Positions 1 through 10,374 of a stretch of 21,187 nucleotides of DNA are shown here, piece by piece (the stretch's first letter is position 1; each line of letters starts with the position of its first letter). Below the pieces are notes generated by a model, which was not told where the DNA came from, did no database searches, and saw nothing but the letters and a program-made list of their open reading frames with translations. This DNA is from Psilocybe azurescens (Eukaryota > Basidiomycota > Agaricomycetes > Agaricales > Agrocybaceae), in assembly GCA_023853785.1 (NCBI GenBank), contig JAJIRX010000986.1:1-21187 (forward strand), read 5' to 3'. The translations under genes and the position numbers were made by a program.

Positions 1-720
1 TAAGCTTATAAATAATATATTCCAAATCATAATGATATAGTCTGCTTAGTCAGTATTACATAATATTTCTTACATAAGCTCTTAAATCCATTCAGATTGC
101 ACATATTTGTAATAAATGCGAAATTATAAAATGCACTCAACAGGAATTGAACCAACAGCTTCATATATATTAATTCTATACACACATTACCAACTACACT
201 ATTATTGCTTGTGGTATTATCAACATTTTATGAATTATATACTATTCTTTACAACACCCAATATTATATTCTGGCACTTCCTCTGAAGCTATACCCACAT
301 ATTATATATCAAAATGATCAGAAAATTGAGGGCAATGCATCTGTAATTACACCATCATCATAATATTATGTCAGCATGTTCAATATACAAAATACTGTAA
401 ATTTAAATATATATAGATATTGTAATCTACATTTTGCAACAAAATAGCACTCTGTTAGCTATATATTAATAGTTTTACAATAATAGAAATTAATGGAATA
501 CAAAGATTAATTTTATTCAAGACATTTAGATTATATAAGCGCAGATTTATATGAAAAATAGGTATTTCTTTATTAGAAATTTTTTAATTTTATATAACTA
601 TTACATAAACATATTCTCCTCAATTTTACAATTCTAACAATACCAAATTTGTCACAAACTGTTGAGATCTATGTATACTTTTTGTGTTATTACTTGGTGA
701 GCTGTAAATAGTATGCTGAC
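1..720. other. AT-rich stretch, no gene seen
   Basis: Strongly AT-rich sequence with frequent stops in all frames, no open frame of useful length and no recognisable motif or repeat. Probably old intergenic or transposon-derived DNA. I see nothing in it that I can annotate. Confidence 0.6.
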
Positions 721-1015
721 ATAATATAGTTCCGCTTGGTACCACTCGGATTCCACTCGGAATTGGGTCTAATTGGGTTTCAAATTTGATGAATTCCACT
801 TGGATTCCAGTCGGATTCCAGTCAGATTCCGATTGGATTTTGGTTGGACTTGTTAACAGTGGAACCAGTCGGTACCGGTGGTTCCGATCAGAATCCAGTC
901 GGAATCCGGTCGGAAAAATTTGGACATTTTACTGCTAATTTGGCAGGGACACTGCCAAATAAAATTCCGGTTGAAACCGGTTGGATTCCGACCAGTTCCG
1001 ATCGGTACCTGTGGG
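720..1015. repeat. degenerate GATTCC/AGTCGG minisatellite
   Basis: Imperfect short tandem repetition of motifs such as GGATTCCAGTCGG, CACTCGGATTCC and GAATCCGGTCGG, with GGTACC and GGTTCC variants, at a spacing of roughly 10-12 bases. It is much richer in G+C than the sequence to its left. It ends in a purine-rich GTGGGGAG followed by TGTAAAGACC, which could be a polypurine tract and the start of a plus-strand LTR, but no partner LTR was found. A 73-residue open frame across it looks like repeat read-through, not a gene. Confidence 0.6.
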
Positions 1016-1823
1016 GAGTGTAAAGACCTCACTTGGCCTTTTAACTACTTTGGCGATCAGTGGAAGGCATCAATGGAGCTCTTGTTCAACCAGATTTAAT
1101 TTGAGGCGTAGAGATCTGGCTTGGTAGTGAGCAGATTTAGCAGCAGCTGGGCGGTAGTTTTGTTTTGCCGTCTCTTTCTGATCAATCGTTTTGTTGTATG
1201 TGGTGATATGCCTACTGGCCGGCATGCCATGCACAAAACACAAACAAATTAAAGTAAAGGGGTCAGGCAAGCTACTTCGCAATGAGTGGCTCTGAGGGTT
1301 GCAAATCGAGGTTTTGGGAGCGTAGGCAGTGATGAGGAGTCAGACATTGAAGTGTACTAACTTATACGAGGCTTGATAGGGAGACCGAGTGACGATATAC
1401 AATGTTTGAGGGCTGAATATGATGTTCGAGGACTGAATACAAGGTACGAGGGTGCTAACGAGTTACAAGGACGCGGTTTCTGAGTTTGAGACAGTGAGAT
1501 ACAACAATATACCAGGGATATGAGGTTCTATTCTTCAAAGTAGACTACATATAAGCTTATATAGGTAGAACTTGAGACTCTAAAGGGTTTAATCAAAGCA
1601 GAAAAGGAATTAAACAAGCAAAGGGGGAGCAGGAAATGGTACAGAGTAGCGCAGAGAAAAGGAAATGAATTAAAACAAATATTGAAACCTATTAGAAATC
1701 ATCCGAAACCGCAGGTATGCTCTGTGAAGACTAGCCAAGACATTTTGAGGTGTTTAGTGACCAAGGGGTGTTCAGTTGGACCTCGGTTACCTTCGATTGG
1801 CTTTGGTCGTACCCTGGAGGTCT
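1016..1823. other. unassigned sequence beside gypsy relic, possible degraded LTR
   Basis: This lies at the 3' side of the minus-strand gypsy relic, where its 3' LTR would be expected. I could not match any part of it to the sequence beyond 7227, where the other LTR should be, so no LTR pair is claimed. On the minus strand there is a short open stretch beginning MSDSSSLPTLPK (around 1350), without recognisable family membership. A loosely repeated AT-rich motif (TACAATGTTTGAGG / GATGTTCGAGG) occurs near 1398-1450. Confidence 0.35.
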
Positions 1824-2010
1824 TTAGTAGATGTTGGTAGGTAATTTGAACCCTCTAAATGGTGTGGAAAACTTGGAAAATGGGTTTACTGAGTATAGGG
1901 GACTGCAGTGCGTATCAGTGGTGAGAATTTCTTTTCGCAGTGTCTCAAGCTCTTCCACGGTTTGATCGGCCAAAGGGGTATCAAAGATAGGGGTTTTGAG
2001 TTGGTTTGTT

Positions 2011-2619
2011 TCAGAGCTTCAAGTGAAAGAAGAGGCGATACATCGGAGAAGACAAGGCATCAGGATGGTCAGAGTTTGTGTAATCGATGATATTCTCAAG
2101 AATCTCGCTGTTGTCGCCGAATGTGTCATCTTTTTCCCACATTGCTTCGGAGATAGGGAATCTGGTCCATTTGATAAGATACTGATATTTTTGCTTTCCT
2201 TTCTTGGGTTTTTGTCCCGTCTTTCTGTGATTCAGAATAGTTTCAACTTCCCAGTGTTCTTCCTGATTTTTGATCTTGGGTGGTGGTCTAGGAAAGTTCA
2301 GTCTGTATGTTTCCGTCTCGTTATATGGCATGAGCAGAGTGGCATGGAAAACATCGTGGATCTTCCATATCTTGGGTATTTTGAGTCTGTACGTGAGAGG
2401 TCCCAAGACCTCTGTGATCGTGAACAGGCCTTCTCGCTTCGGTTTCATCTTCAAATGATACCTCGTGGAGATGTTGCGGGAGTCTAGCCAGACTTTTGTT
2501 CCTTTCTCAAATGGTTTGAAGTTCGATTTTTGTCTTTCAGCTATCCTTTGTCTTGCAAGTTCGTGGGCGGCTAACGCTTCTTCTCGATCTTTTAGGAGGT
2601 GTTTGACCTTTTCCTCCAC
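2011..2619 (-). pseudogene. gypsy integrase C-terminus: GPY/F and chromodomain
   Basis: An uninterrupted 202-codon stretch contains a GPY/F-type module (LGPLTYRLKIP, WKIHDVFHATLL). It then has a chromodomain (EEHWEVETILNHR, YQYLIKWTRFP, MWEKDDTF). Chromodomains at this position define chromoviruses and are thought to guide insertion into particular chromatin. The tail after FGDNSEILENI changes frame near 2011, and a plausible C-terminal tail continues to 1824 in another frame. Confidence 0.87.
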
Positions 2620-3689
2620 CGATGGGGCTTTGGTGTTCTCGAATGCAAGTGGAATGGCTATCAGGGATGAACCTAGGTGAGTTCGAACAGGGTTTTGGCC
2701 CTTTCAGAGTGTTTCCTATTGTTGTGAGTGAACTCTAATGTTCCAACTGACTTGTTCCAGTCAGTTGGGTGTGATGAGCAATAGATGGATAGATAGGCTT
2801 CTATTTCTTGATTGAATCATTTGGTGGTTCCATCTCCTATTGGATGATAAGCCGTAGTTAATTTGGACTTGATTCCCAAGAGTTTCATGAGTTCTTGAAA
2901 GACTTTTGCAGTGAATAGGGGAGCTCGGTCAGAGATGATACTATCTGGGAGTCCAAATCATTTGAAAAGGTTGTCAAGTAAGAGTTGAGCTGCTCCTTCC
3001 ACGTCAAGTGCTTCTCCTGGTTTCCCTTTCTTCTGGCAAGGTATTAAAATCACCCTCTTAGTAAGCCCATGGTCTACCACAACCATGATCGCATCCACAA
3101 TCTGTCCTGCGCCATTTTTAACTGGCGGTAAGTCAGTTAGAAAGTCCATCGAACAGTTTGCAAATAGTCACATAGAGGTTGGTCTGGCTATTGGCATGAA
3201 GGATGGGTGCGAGGGGTTCCTGTTAATCTTGAATTGTTGACAGATCCCGCAGCCTTTGACATATTGCTTAATGAAGGATCGCAGCCCTGGCCACCAGTAA
3301 TGTGTTTTTACTGTGTTGTAAGTTTCAAGTTCTCCCGGGTGTCCTGCCAAGGGTAGATCGTGAAAGGATTTTACTACCTGTTGTTGTAGATTTTGGTTCT
3401 TCGGTATATATGTCTTGTCTTTATAAAAATGATGTTTTTCCTGTTGAATTCTTCTGTTCTCCAGTTGTTGAGGTCGGTTCGTAAATTCGGTGGTCCCCCT
3501 TGTAATAGAGCTTTCAAGATTTCTGCAATATCCATGTTGAATTCTTCTGAATCAATGATTTTCTGTTGTAGTTCAGTGTCAATCAGATTGATGAAGAGTT
3601 CCTCTGGTAATAGGGTTACATCTTCATTATTATGGTCTTTGTCTAGTATAAGATCTGGTCTTCTGGACAAGGTGTCGGATTGAATCATT
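2620..3689 (-). pseudogene. gypsy integrase zinc-binding region and core
   Basis: The HHCC zinc-binding region is visible as HDLPLAGHPG and CGICQQFK (about 3380-3230). The catalytic core follows as MDFLTDLPPV (first Asp, about 3149) and then [11 protein letters not shown] with FNQEIEAYL (second Asp and Glu region). In-frame stops fall near 2957, 2820 and 2670. Integrase would insert the element cDNA. The order and spacing fit a chromovirus integrase that has decayed. Confidence 0.82.
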
Positions 3690-4204
3690 TTCGTCCCAGG
3701 CATGTGGATCAGTTTCAGATTAAATTTGGATAGGAATAATGACCATTGAGCTTGCCATCTGTTCAGATTTCTTGGGCTTCTGAAGTAGGTCAGGTTCTTG
3801 TGGTCAGAATGAATGACTGTTGTGTGTTCGGATCCTTGGATGTAGTGTCTCCATTCCTGTAATGCTTGTACAATTGCCAGGAGTTCTCAATCGTAGATCT
3901 CGTAGTTTCTTTCCGTTGCAGAGAAGGTTTTTGAAATGAATACACATGGGTGTCTTTCACTGTTTCCATTGAGTTGAGTCAGAACGGCTCCAGATGCATA
4001 TTTGGAGGCGTCGCATTCAATTTGAAATGGTTTGCTTGGGTCTGGCATTGAGAGAACCGGTTCTTCCGTGAATCGTTGTTTTAGTTTGTCAAATGCTTGT
4101 TGAGCTGCTTCTGTCCATTTGAATTTCTTGTCCTTTTGAGGAGGTTGTTCAGGGGTTGTGCTACCATAGAGAACTTCCTGATGAATTTTTGATAGAAATT
4201 TCAA
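3690..4204 (-). pseudogene. gypsy RNase H domain with in-frame stop
   Basis: Translation shows FKWTEAAQQAFDKLK, then FQIECDASKYASGAVL (first RNase H Asp) and SATERNYEIYD. It is followed by an in-frame TGA at 3887-3889, and the same frame resumes with ELLAIVQALQEWRHY and HSDHKNLTYF. The domain would degrade the RNA strand of the RNA/DNA hybrid. The downstream frame runs on to MPGTKMIQSDTLSRRPD at about 3700, the usual end of the RNase H region in gypsy elements. The stop shows decay. Confidence 0.85.
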
Positions 4205-4873
4205 ATCCCAGGAATCCCCTGACTTGCTTGACTGTGGTAGGCGCAGGCCAGTCTTGGATTCCTTTAAGTTTTGATTGGTCCATGGAGATCTTTCCTTCTT
4301 TGATTATCATTCCCAGGTATTTGACTTTTGGTTGTTTGAAGATGCATTTCTCTGGTTTGAAGTACAGGTCGTTATCTTTTAGCCTCTGTAGGACAATCCA
4401 TTCATATTTTGTCAAATCTTCTTGATTTTTGGCATAGATTAAGATGTTGTCCATGTAGATAATCATGAATCCTCCAGAGATTTTGCCTTTGAACAGCGAA
4501 TCCATCATGGATTGAAAAGTGGCCGGGAATTGCATAACCCAAAAAACATAACCGTGGGTTCAAAGAGTCCTCGATTTGTTTTGAAGGTGGCTTTCCGTTG
4601 ATCTTCCTTTCGAATGCGAACATTGTTATATCCTTGCCTGACATCCAATTTGGTAAAAAATTTCCCTCCTTTGAGTTTGTCCAGTAGATCCAGGATCTGT
4701 TGCAGAGGGTAGGCATTCTTTACTGTCCATTCATTTAGATATTGATAGTCTTGACAAGGTCGTAGTTTTCCATCTTTCTTGGCTACAAAGAAAAAAAGCC
4801 GATGCGATGTCCGATTCTGATTTGACAATATATCCTTTGTCCAGCATTTCCTTAAGAAACTTGTCCTGTTCAA
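4161..4873 (-). pseudogene. gypsy reverse transcriptase, YMDN active site
   Basis: Two overlapping frames give most of a Ty3/gypsy RT. The first (4873-4505) has [17 protein letters not shown] and [16 protein letters not shown], covering RT motifs with the first catalytic Asp in LDVRQGYN. The frame changes near 4540. The second (4535-4161) has [19 protein letters not shown] and YLGMII. The catalytic box at 4446-4457 reads Tyr-Met-Asp-Asn where active enzymes have Tyr-x-Asp-Asp, so one metal-binding Asp is lost. With the frameshift this marks a dead RT. Confidence 0.88.
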
Positions 4874-4930
4874 TTTGTTCTTCTGGGGTGAGGCTGTAGA
4901 CTTTGCATGGTTTCGGTTTGAATCCGGGTT

Positions 4931-5683
4931 TCAGTTTGATCTTGTGGTCCCAGGGTCTTGAGATGGGAAATCGATCTGCTGCTTTTTTGTCAAAGAGTCT
5001 GAGATAGTCATGAAGGTCCGGGGAATAAGTTCTTCCAGAGGTTTAGCAGGTGTCCTGTTTTCGTGTTCCATTGCCAGAGTTTGTGAAGCCGTGGTTTTCA
5101 CGTTGATCCATGCCTGGTCCATTTCTTCGGAGTCTTTTGCTTTGATAAAATCTATTACCAAAGCATTGAAGTCCTCAAGTGGGGCATCTGTGGTGTCCAT
5201 GATTGGTTCAGTTTCTTCCAGTTCTTCTTCCATAGTGGTAGAGTGGATGGATTTGGAAACTCTCCATTTAACTCTTCCAGTTTCACAATCGATATCTGGG
5301 TTTTGTTTCTGAAGCCAAGGCAGTCCTAGAATAATCTTTTGTTGTCCCAGTCCAGAGACAAACAGAATTTCCTTGTTTGTTCTGTTCCCGATGGTAAGAT
5401 TGAGTTCTACAAAGGTAGAGATTGTTCCTTTCTTGTTGAGAGTTCTGTCCGTGTTGTACACCTTGAGGCTTCTCTTCAAGGGTTTTTGTTTGAGTCCTAG
5501 CTTCTTAGCATAGTTTTGGTTGATGAATTTTCCACCAGCTCCAGAGTCAATTAGACCCAAGATTTCGACGATTTGTGGCTTTCTGTTTTTTATGGCAGAG
5601 AATGAAATCAGTAAATGCATAGATTTATTCTTGAGCATAGCCATAAATATAGAATAGATGCCTAATCGTGGAGAGACCAACAT
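4931..5683 (-). pseudogene. gypsy aspartic protease domain
   Basis: An open stretch of 250 codons with the retroviral-type aspartic protease signature LIDSGAGG near the N-terminal third and ILGLPWLQ about 80 residues further on. The protease would cut the gag-pol polyprotein. The DSG motif is intact here. The stretch continues into the linker before the RT (GLIPRT-like and TKKQQIDFPSQDPG) and then loses frame close to 4931, where the RT begins in another frame. It is part of the larger decayed element. Confidence 0.8.
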
Positions 5684-6247
5684 CGATTCGGTTCTCCGTT
5701 TTAAAAATCCTCAGTGTTGTTATCCTCCTCCTGGTTTCCCATTGCCAAACTTGCCAGTTCTTCTCTCTCCTCCATGTTCAACTCCCGGATATGGGCATGA
5801 AGGTCCTTGGGTGTCCATTTCTTCTTTGTCGGTTCCTTCGGTATGAAAGGATTGTTGATGGTCGGCTTGTACATCAGCTTAGTAATAGTCACCATTCTCA
5901 ATTTCGTCACTGTCTTGCCTCCTTTGTTTATGCCTTAATCATTGCTCTCGCTTCTCATCACCACCTTCCTCCCATTTGTACTTGCCAATCCTTCATTAGT
6001 TCAACATATCGCTTCTCCTTCTTATGTAGCTCATCCTACGCATCACGCTCGTTCTCACTTATAGTCGCTCTTTTGCTTTCTGTACCTCAGCTGCTTTATT
6101 TCTTCTGCTGAGGTACTTATTGTTTTATTCTGCCTTACTCAGATACTTACTTTTACTCTGAACAGTGTCTAACTTCGTTACTAAGGTAGACAAATACAAA
6201 AGCTGCTTTATTTCTTCTGCTGAGTGTCTAACTTTGTTATTAAGTTC
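5684..6247 (-). pseudogene. gypsy gag-protease linker region
   Basis: Between the zinc knuckle and the protease, the minus strand is A/G-rich and codes for charged, helix-prone stretches (for example SAEEIKQLLYL and LNMEEREELASL). This is usual for the linker in this element class. Stops and frame changes interrupt it. An exact 24-bp direct repeat sits at 6089-6112 and 6201-6224, suggesting a local duplication of about 110 bp. Confidence 0.55.
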
Positions 6248-7227
6248 TCAACAAGGTTTATTGTTTTTCTTCTTCTGAGGGCAATCTACCATGAGATGTC
6301 CCATTTGTTTGCATCTGAAACAAGCCCCTTTTTCATGAGGCTTGTTTGTTCTTCGGTGGTCATGACGTCGACATCCATTGCAAAGGGTCCTTCTTTGGCA
6401 TGGCTCTGGGGATGAATCGCGTGTTTGATTGAGATGGGCCTTTAATTGCCATAGCAAGTCGATAGCTCCTGTCAAAGGTCATGGCTTTGTCGTACCATTC
6501 TTCAATTTTTGTGGGCTTCTTTTCAGACATGATGATTTTCTGCACTAGCGCCCGGGTTTAGCGCCGTTTTGAACATTTCGATCAAGAGTTTGTTTGCAGT
6601 GTTGGAGTCATTTGACATCCCTGCCTCTCCAACCAGTAGTTTGAACTTTGTTACTAGTTGTTCGGCGGTCAGGTTCTTTTGTCGAAGCATTTTTAATTTG
6701 TCTAATGCATCAATGTCTTCTTCTTCTGGCTTGAACACCTTCTGGAATTTGTTGATAAATTCCCTGTAAGTCGGTAAGTCAATATCCCCTGTGTCGAGGT
6801 TCAATTTGTTCTGGATGAATTGTTGTTTCCAAACGACCGTGTTCCCTTCTTGCATGTAAGAGAGAATGAAGCGCAATCTGTTTCGGTTCGGTGTCATAGG
6901 TGTCCTTGTTGATCCCCATATAGAGGATACATTCTTGAAGGAATTTCTTGCTCTTAAACCATTCACTGTTGAAGGGTGTAGGTTTGCTAAGAGAGAGTTC
7001 CCTCGTCTTTGGGGCATCAATTATTTGTTGGTCAACCATTTGTGTTTCGTTCGGTTCAGAGATTTCAGAGGGATCTGAGGCGTTGGTGAAGTATTCTTCT
7101 CCTGACGATAGTCCTGGAGTTCGGGTAGTGGGTTGAACGTCTGATGTAGGTGTTCGTTCACCACTGTCGTCGGTGTCATAGTTTGTGGAGAAGGTTCTGC
7201 TTTGAGATGTTGTGGTGTCTGGTTCAA
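6248..7227 (-). pseudogene. gypsy gag relic with CCHC zinc knuckle
   Basis: Gag forms the particle that packages the element RNA. The capsid-like part reads as PTYREFINKFQKVFKP and EQLVTKFKLLVGEAG (about 6770-6600), typical of fungal gypsy gag. The preceding part (KPTPFNSEW, FLQECILYMG) is in another frame, so there is a frameshift near 6850. The C-terminal part carries CFRCKQMGHLMVDC, a CX2CX4HX4C nucleic-acid-binding knuckle, just before a stop at 6248. At least three frames are needed to follow gag. It is a relic, not a working gene. Confidence 0.8.
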
Positions 7228-7731
7228 GCTCCCAATACCGCTTGTAGACGAAGCAGTATGGTAGAGTGAGAAGCTAGTTCTTTTGTTATGATCTCAAGTT
7301 AGAATCACGCAGTGTGCATAATCTAACCACCAATCATTTACAAGAACAAGTTCAAGTTCAAGTTGAGCAGGTTAAGCAGGTTGGATTCTCAAGAACTAGC
7401 TAAAGAATACAGTAGATGCTTCCTCGTATAAATACTATGAACTGTACAGCTAGTTGAAACAAGATCGAATGTTTATCAGCAGATGTATATAAGAATAAGA
7501 GAAACAGATCAAGTTGAAACAAGTTTGAATGTTCATCAGCAGATGTATATAAGAATAAGAGAAACAGATCAAATGTTCATCAAAAGATGTATCATAAAAG
7601 ATGGAAGTGAAAGTAAAGTTCATCAGAGTGTACGATGATGTATCAATGATGTGAAAGATGACAAAGAAAAGGAAAAGAAAAGAAAAGAAAAGAGAAAAGA
7701 AAAAGAAAAGACTTGTCATAACAGATACAGC
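7228..7731. other. spacer between gypsy and copia relics
   Basis: No gene is seen. The stretch holds a 60-bp tandem duplication (7452-7571) and a purine-rich A/G run of about 45 bases on the plus strand (7666-7710). The copia coding relic starts directly after the purine run, so this may be the scrambled junction where the copia element lost its 5' part. A 103-residue minus-strand open frame here is only the pyrimidine-rich complement of the run. Confidence 0.45.
7452..7571. repeat. 60-bp tandem duplication
   Basis: Two copies of a 60-bp unit (7452-7511 and 7512-7571) differ at only a few positions. A third partial copy (AATGTTCATCAAAAGATGTAT) begins at about 7572. Each unit contains GTATATAAGAATAAGAGAAACAG-like sequence. 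No function is evident. Confidence 0.85.
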
Positions 7732-8801
7732 CATGAAGGACTTGGGATTCACTAGGCTCAAATCTGATTACTGCTGCTACAAATGACAAGAGGGTGAAGA
7801 ATTTGAGATCCTACTTGTCTGGGTAGATGACATCCTATCTATTACAAACTCAGATGCTTGGAACAATTTATTGGAGCAACAATTATGCCAGAAATTTGAT
7901 ATTAAATTGCTGGGACAACCCTCACTACTTCTAGGAATGAATTTTATACAAGATCACCATTCCAAAGTCATTTCCATTTCACAAACTGCCTACATTAATA
8001 ACTACTCAAGAAATTTTGTCTGGAGGATGTAAACCCAGTCACTACTCCCATGGATCCAAATGTGAAGCTTGACAATCCAGATGTACCTCAAGGAAAATTG
8101 GACAAGCAGGGGAGCAGCTAAAACAAGCCAGTGCTAGCTATGCAACACTTATAGGATCGCTTACATATTTAGCAATTGGAACCCAGCCAGACATTGCATT
8201 TTCTGTCCAGAAACTTGCACAGTTCACCAAGAACCCTCAGAAACAGCATTGCACAGCTGTTAAACAAATATTTTGCTACCTTAAAGGTACTTGAGACTAC
8301 AAACTCACCTATGGTCATGAAACCAAGGAAATCAACCAAGAATTAAATATTTACTGTGATGCAGATTGGGCATCAGATAGAGACAGGAAATCTATCAGTG
8401 GATACATTATCAAACTAGCTGGAGGTGCTGTCACTTGGAGTGCAAAGAAACAGAGCACAGTAGCTCTTTCAACTGCAGAAGCAAAGTACACTGCTGCTAC
8501 TCACTGCGCAAAACAGGTACTCTGGCACAGAACATTATTCATGGAATTAGGAATTGATATTCCTACTACCTCAACCATATTCTCAGACAACCAAGCAGCT
8601 GTCTCAATTGCTCACCACCCAGAATTTTATTCCAAAACCAAACACATTGATATCTCCCTCCACTTTCTTCGTGATCTTGTCCAGAATGGCACCCTCAATT
8701 TAGTATATATCAATACCAGAGAAAATATAGCAGATCTATTCACCAAGGGACTACCTAGGACATTACACCAGGACCTCACATTCAAAATTGGAGTATTCTA
8801 G
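7732..8801 (+). pseudogene. Ty1/copia pol 3' end: RT and RNase H relic
   Basis: Plus-strand translation gives DLGFTRLKSDYCCYK and then ILLVWVDDIL, the copia RT active-site region, followed by FDIKLLGQPSLLLGMNF. After frame breaks near 7790, 8030 and 8110 it resumes with YATLIGSLTYLA and FSVQKLAQFTKNP. A TGA interrupts near 8294. The RNase H part is well kept: YCDADWASDRDRKSISGY, STAEAKYTAATHC, SDNQAAVSIAHHP, KTKHIDISLHFLRD and NIADLFTKGLP. It ends with a TAG at 8799-8801. Gag, protease, integrase and the N-terminal RT are absent, so this is a 5'-truncated, inactive copy. Confidence 0.9.
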
Positions 8802-8810
8802 AGATGCCCA

Positions 8811-8822
8811 AGCAAGGGGGAG
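8811..8822 (+). other. copia polypurine tract
   Basis: AGCAAGGGGGAG lies directly before the TGTTGG that starts the LTR. This is the expected position and composition for the plus-strand primer of a copia element. Confidence 0.7.
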
Positions 8823-9017
8823 TGTTGGGAATGTGCTCAAACATTCCACACATTTATCTTGAAGATTTATCTTATTAATATTCTTACTAATATTATCTCA
8901 GTCTCGGCTATACCACACATAGAAATATTTAGACACTGGTAGATTATTCTAGTTACAGTAGATACATGTATATAAGTAGCTGCGAAGTCTACACAATAAA
9001 ATTAAGAACTCCAAACA
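8823..9017 (+). repeat. copia 3' LTR, 195 bp
   Basis: Begins TGTTGGGAATGT and ends CTCCAAACA, giving near-complementary TG...CA ends after the polypurine tract. A short inverted repeat (GGAATGT...ACATTCC) opens it. TATATAA at 8969-8975 and AATAAA at 8995-9000 are plausible promoter and poly(A) signals. No 5' LTR copy was found in the window, so the exact right end is inferred from the CA terminus only. Confidence 0.7.
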
Positions 9018-10062
9018 TAAATTGTCAATAAGTACAAAAGGAGTAGAATGATATTCCAGTATCTGTCTGTCAAAATCTGATAGAGATTATGTCTAGAAGA
9101 GTTCATGCTTTTTACAGGCAAAAGAAGGCTATACCAAGCACTACAGTATTTAAATACTGTTTTATAATATAAGAAGAACAAAACTATTCAAATGAATTTG
9201 CAATAATAAACTATTAATACCACAGGAACAAATTAAGATTATATCATGAAACAAGTTGCAATTTATTAGTCACATAATAATCTACTATTGTGTAAAATTT
9301 TAACTTGTTAGGTAGAGTTGTTCTTGAGTTATTCAAGAAACAGTCCAACTTTAAAATTTATTTGTACAGTTTTGTCCCTCACTGTACATCTGGATGCTAA
9401 ATTTCAGCTATCTTTTATTATTTGTCTTTCCATACAACTAGCCATGGAATGGTCTCTTCAGCAGGTTTTTGAGTTTTTATACAGAGAGTTTGGTAATTGT
9501 GTATGATATCTATCTTTGAAATAGTAGATTTTTGGCCATGAGTTCATTATTGTCACTGTCTGTATCATGTTTATGGACCTTTTCTGTCAAGGGAAAAAAG
9601 TATTCAGATGTTGTTATAACAAGATAATAATGTGAACAACTTTTGTTAGCAGCAATTTTTAGCAAGAGACTTTTTGTTTTTATTTTGTTGAAATAGAAAG
9701 GATTGGCTTGTTTTCTTCCACCTCTTTTATACTTTTCTTGCTTTTCTATCTAGTTCTTCACTTTCTTCTTCACCACTATCCCTAATATACACTGTGTGCA
9801 GTTCATGATCATCATTCAGGCCATCAAGATTATCAGTGAATTGATCATTCTCAGAATACATATGAAATTCTTTAGTAACATTCTCACTCTGTTAATTGAG
9901 TAGTCTATGAATGTGTTTAAAATTAGTTATTATATTTACACTTGTGTCTGACTCTCATGCTTGATTGACAGAATGATTTGAAACCATGGTGTTACATTTA
10001 TATATGTATATTGGACAGATATTTAAAAAGATAGAATGATAATTGATCAACTGATCACAATA
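9018..10062. other. AT-rich intergenic stretch, no gene seen
   Basis: AT-rich sequence between the copia LTR and the end of the GTPase-like gene. The longest open frame (9318-9506, plus) is 62 residues without a recognisable motif, and I do not support it as a gene. The 3' UTR of the minus-strand GTPase-like gene presumably occupies the right edge. Confidence 0.5.
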
Positions 10063-10374
10063 TCAAGTGATGAGGCTAGGATGGGCTAAAGTGATATATA
10101 TAATATTAACATAAATAAAAAGAGACAAATAAATTGGCTTACAAAGAAGGTTTTGAAAAATTATGTTTTGAAATTTTGCAAAATCATCAGCAGATGGGCA
10201 ATATTGTTTTGTGATCCAGTCACCCTTCTGCATAGATGACAAATAAGCTTTTAACAGTTGATCAACTTGACCACATATATCTTTCATATAAATGGTCCAA
10301 GCTACTGAAAATAGGTAAAAGTGTCATCACTAGTTGAAGAGATCCAAAAGAAGATTCAACTGTGATAAGAATAG
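10063..10374 (-). other. GTPase 3' exons and stop
   Basis: After TTTCAG at 10375 a short exon follows whose 3' boundary is unclear. A clear last coding stretch begins at 10304 (ATTTTCAG|TAGCT) and reads AWTIYMKDICGQVDQLLKAY, then SSMQKGDW and ADDFAKFQNIIFQ, a helical tail like that of the family. TGA is at 10063-10065. An optional 57-nt intron (GTAAGCC...ACTTTAG) near the end keeps the frame. RNA evidence would be required to fix the junctions. Confidence 0.55.

Larger units (their letters stand above)
1824..7227 (-). mobile_element. decayed Ty3/gypsy chromovirus (gag-pol)
   Basis: Reading the minus strand, the order is gag with a CCHC knuckle, aspartic protease, reverse transcriptase, RNase H, integrase zinc-binding region, integrase core, GPY/F-like region and chromodomain. 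This is the order of Ty3/gypsy chromoviruses (Metaviridae). The protein is broken by several frameshifts and in-frame stops, and the RT active-site motif is YMDN, not YMDD, so the copy should be inactive. No LTR pair or primer-binding site could be identified. The last coding tail (about 2010-1824) is open in a different frame from the chromodomain and ends at a TAA at 1824-1826. Confidence 0.9.

Noticed and set aside
7205..7260. tRNA-like T-arm (GGTTCAAGCTCCC)
   Set aside because: No matching acceptor, D-arm or anticodon arm nearby. It lies at the start of the gypsy gag relic.
1016..7450. LTR pair for the gypsy element
   Set aside because: I compared both flanks by eye and found no matching pair or clear TG...CA boundaries, so none is annotated.
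7450..7761. 103-residue minus-strand open frame rich in Phe/Ser
   Set aside because: It is the complement of the purine run and the 60-bp tandem duplication.
9318..9506. 62-residue open frame in AT-rich DNA
   Set aside because: No motif, no splice context, and length expected by chance.
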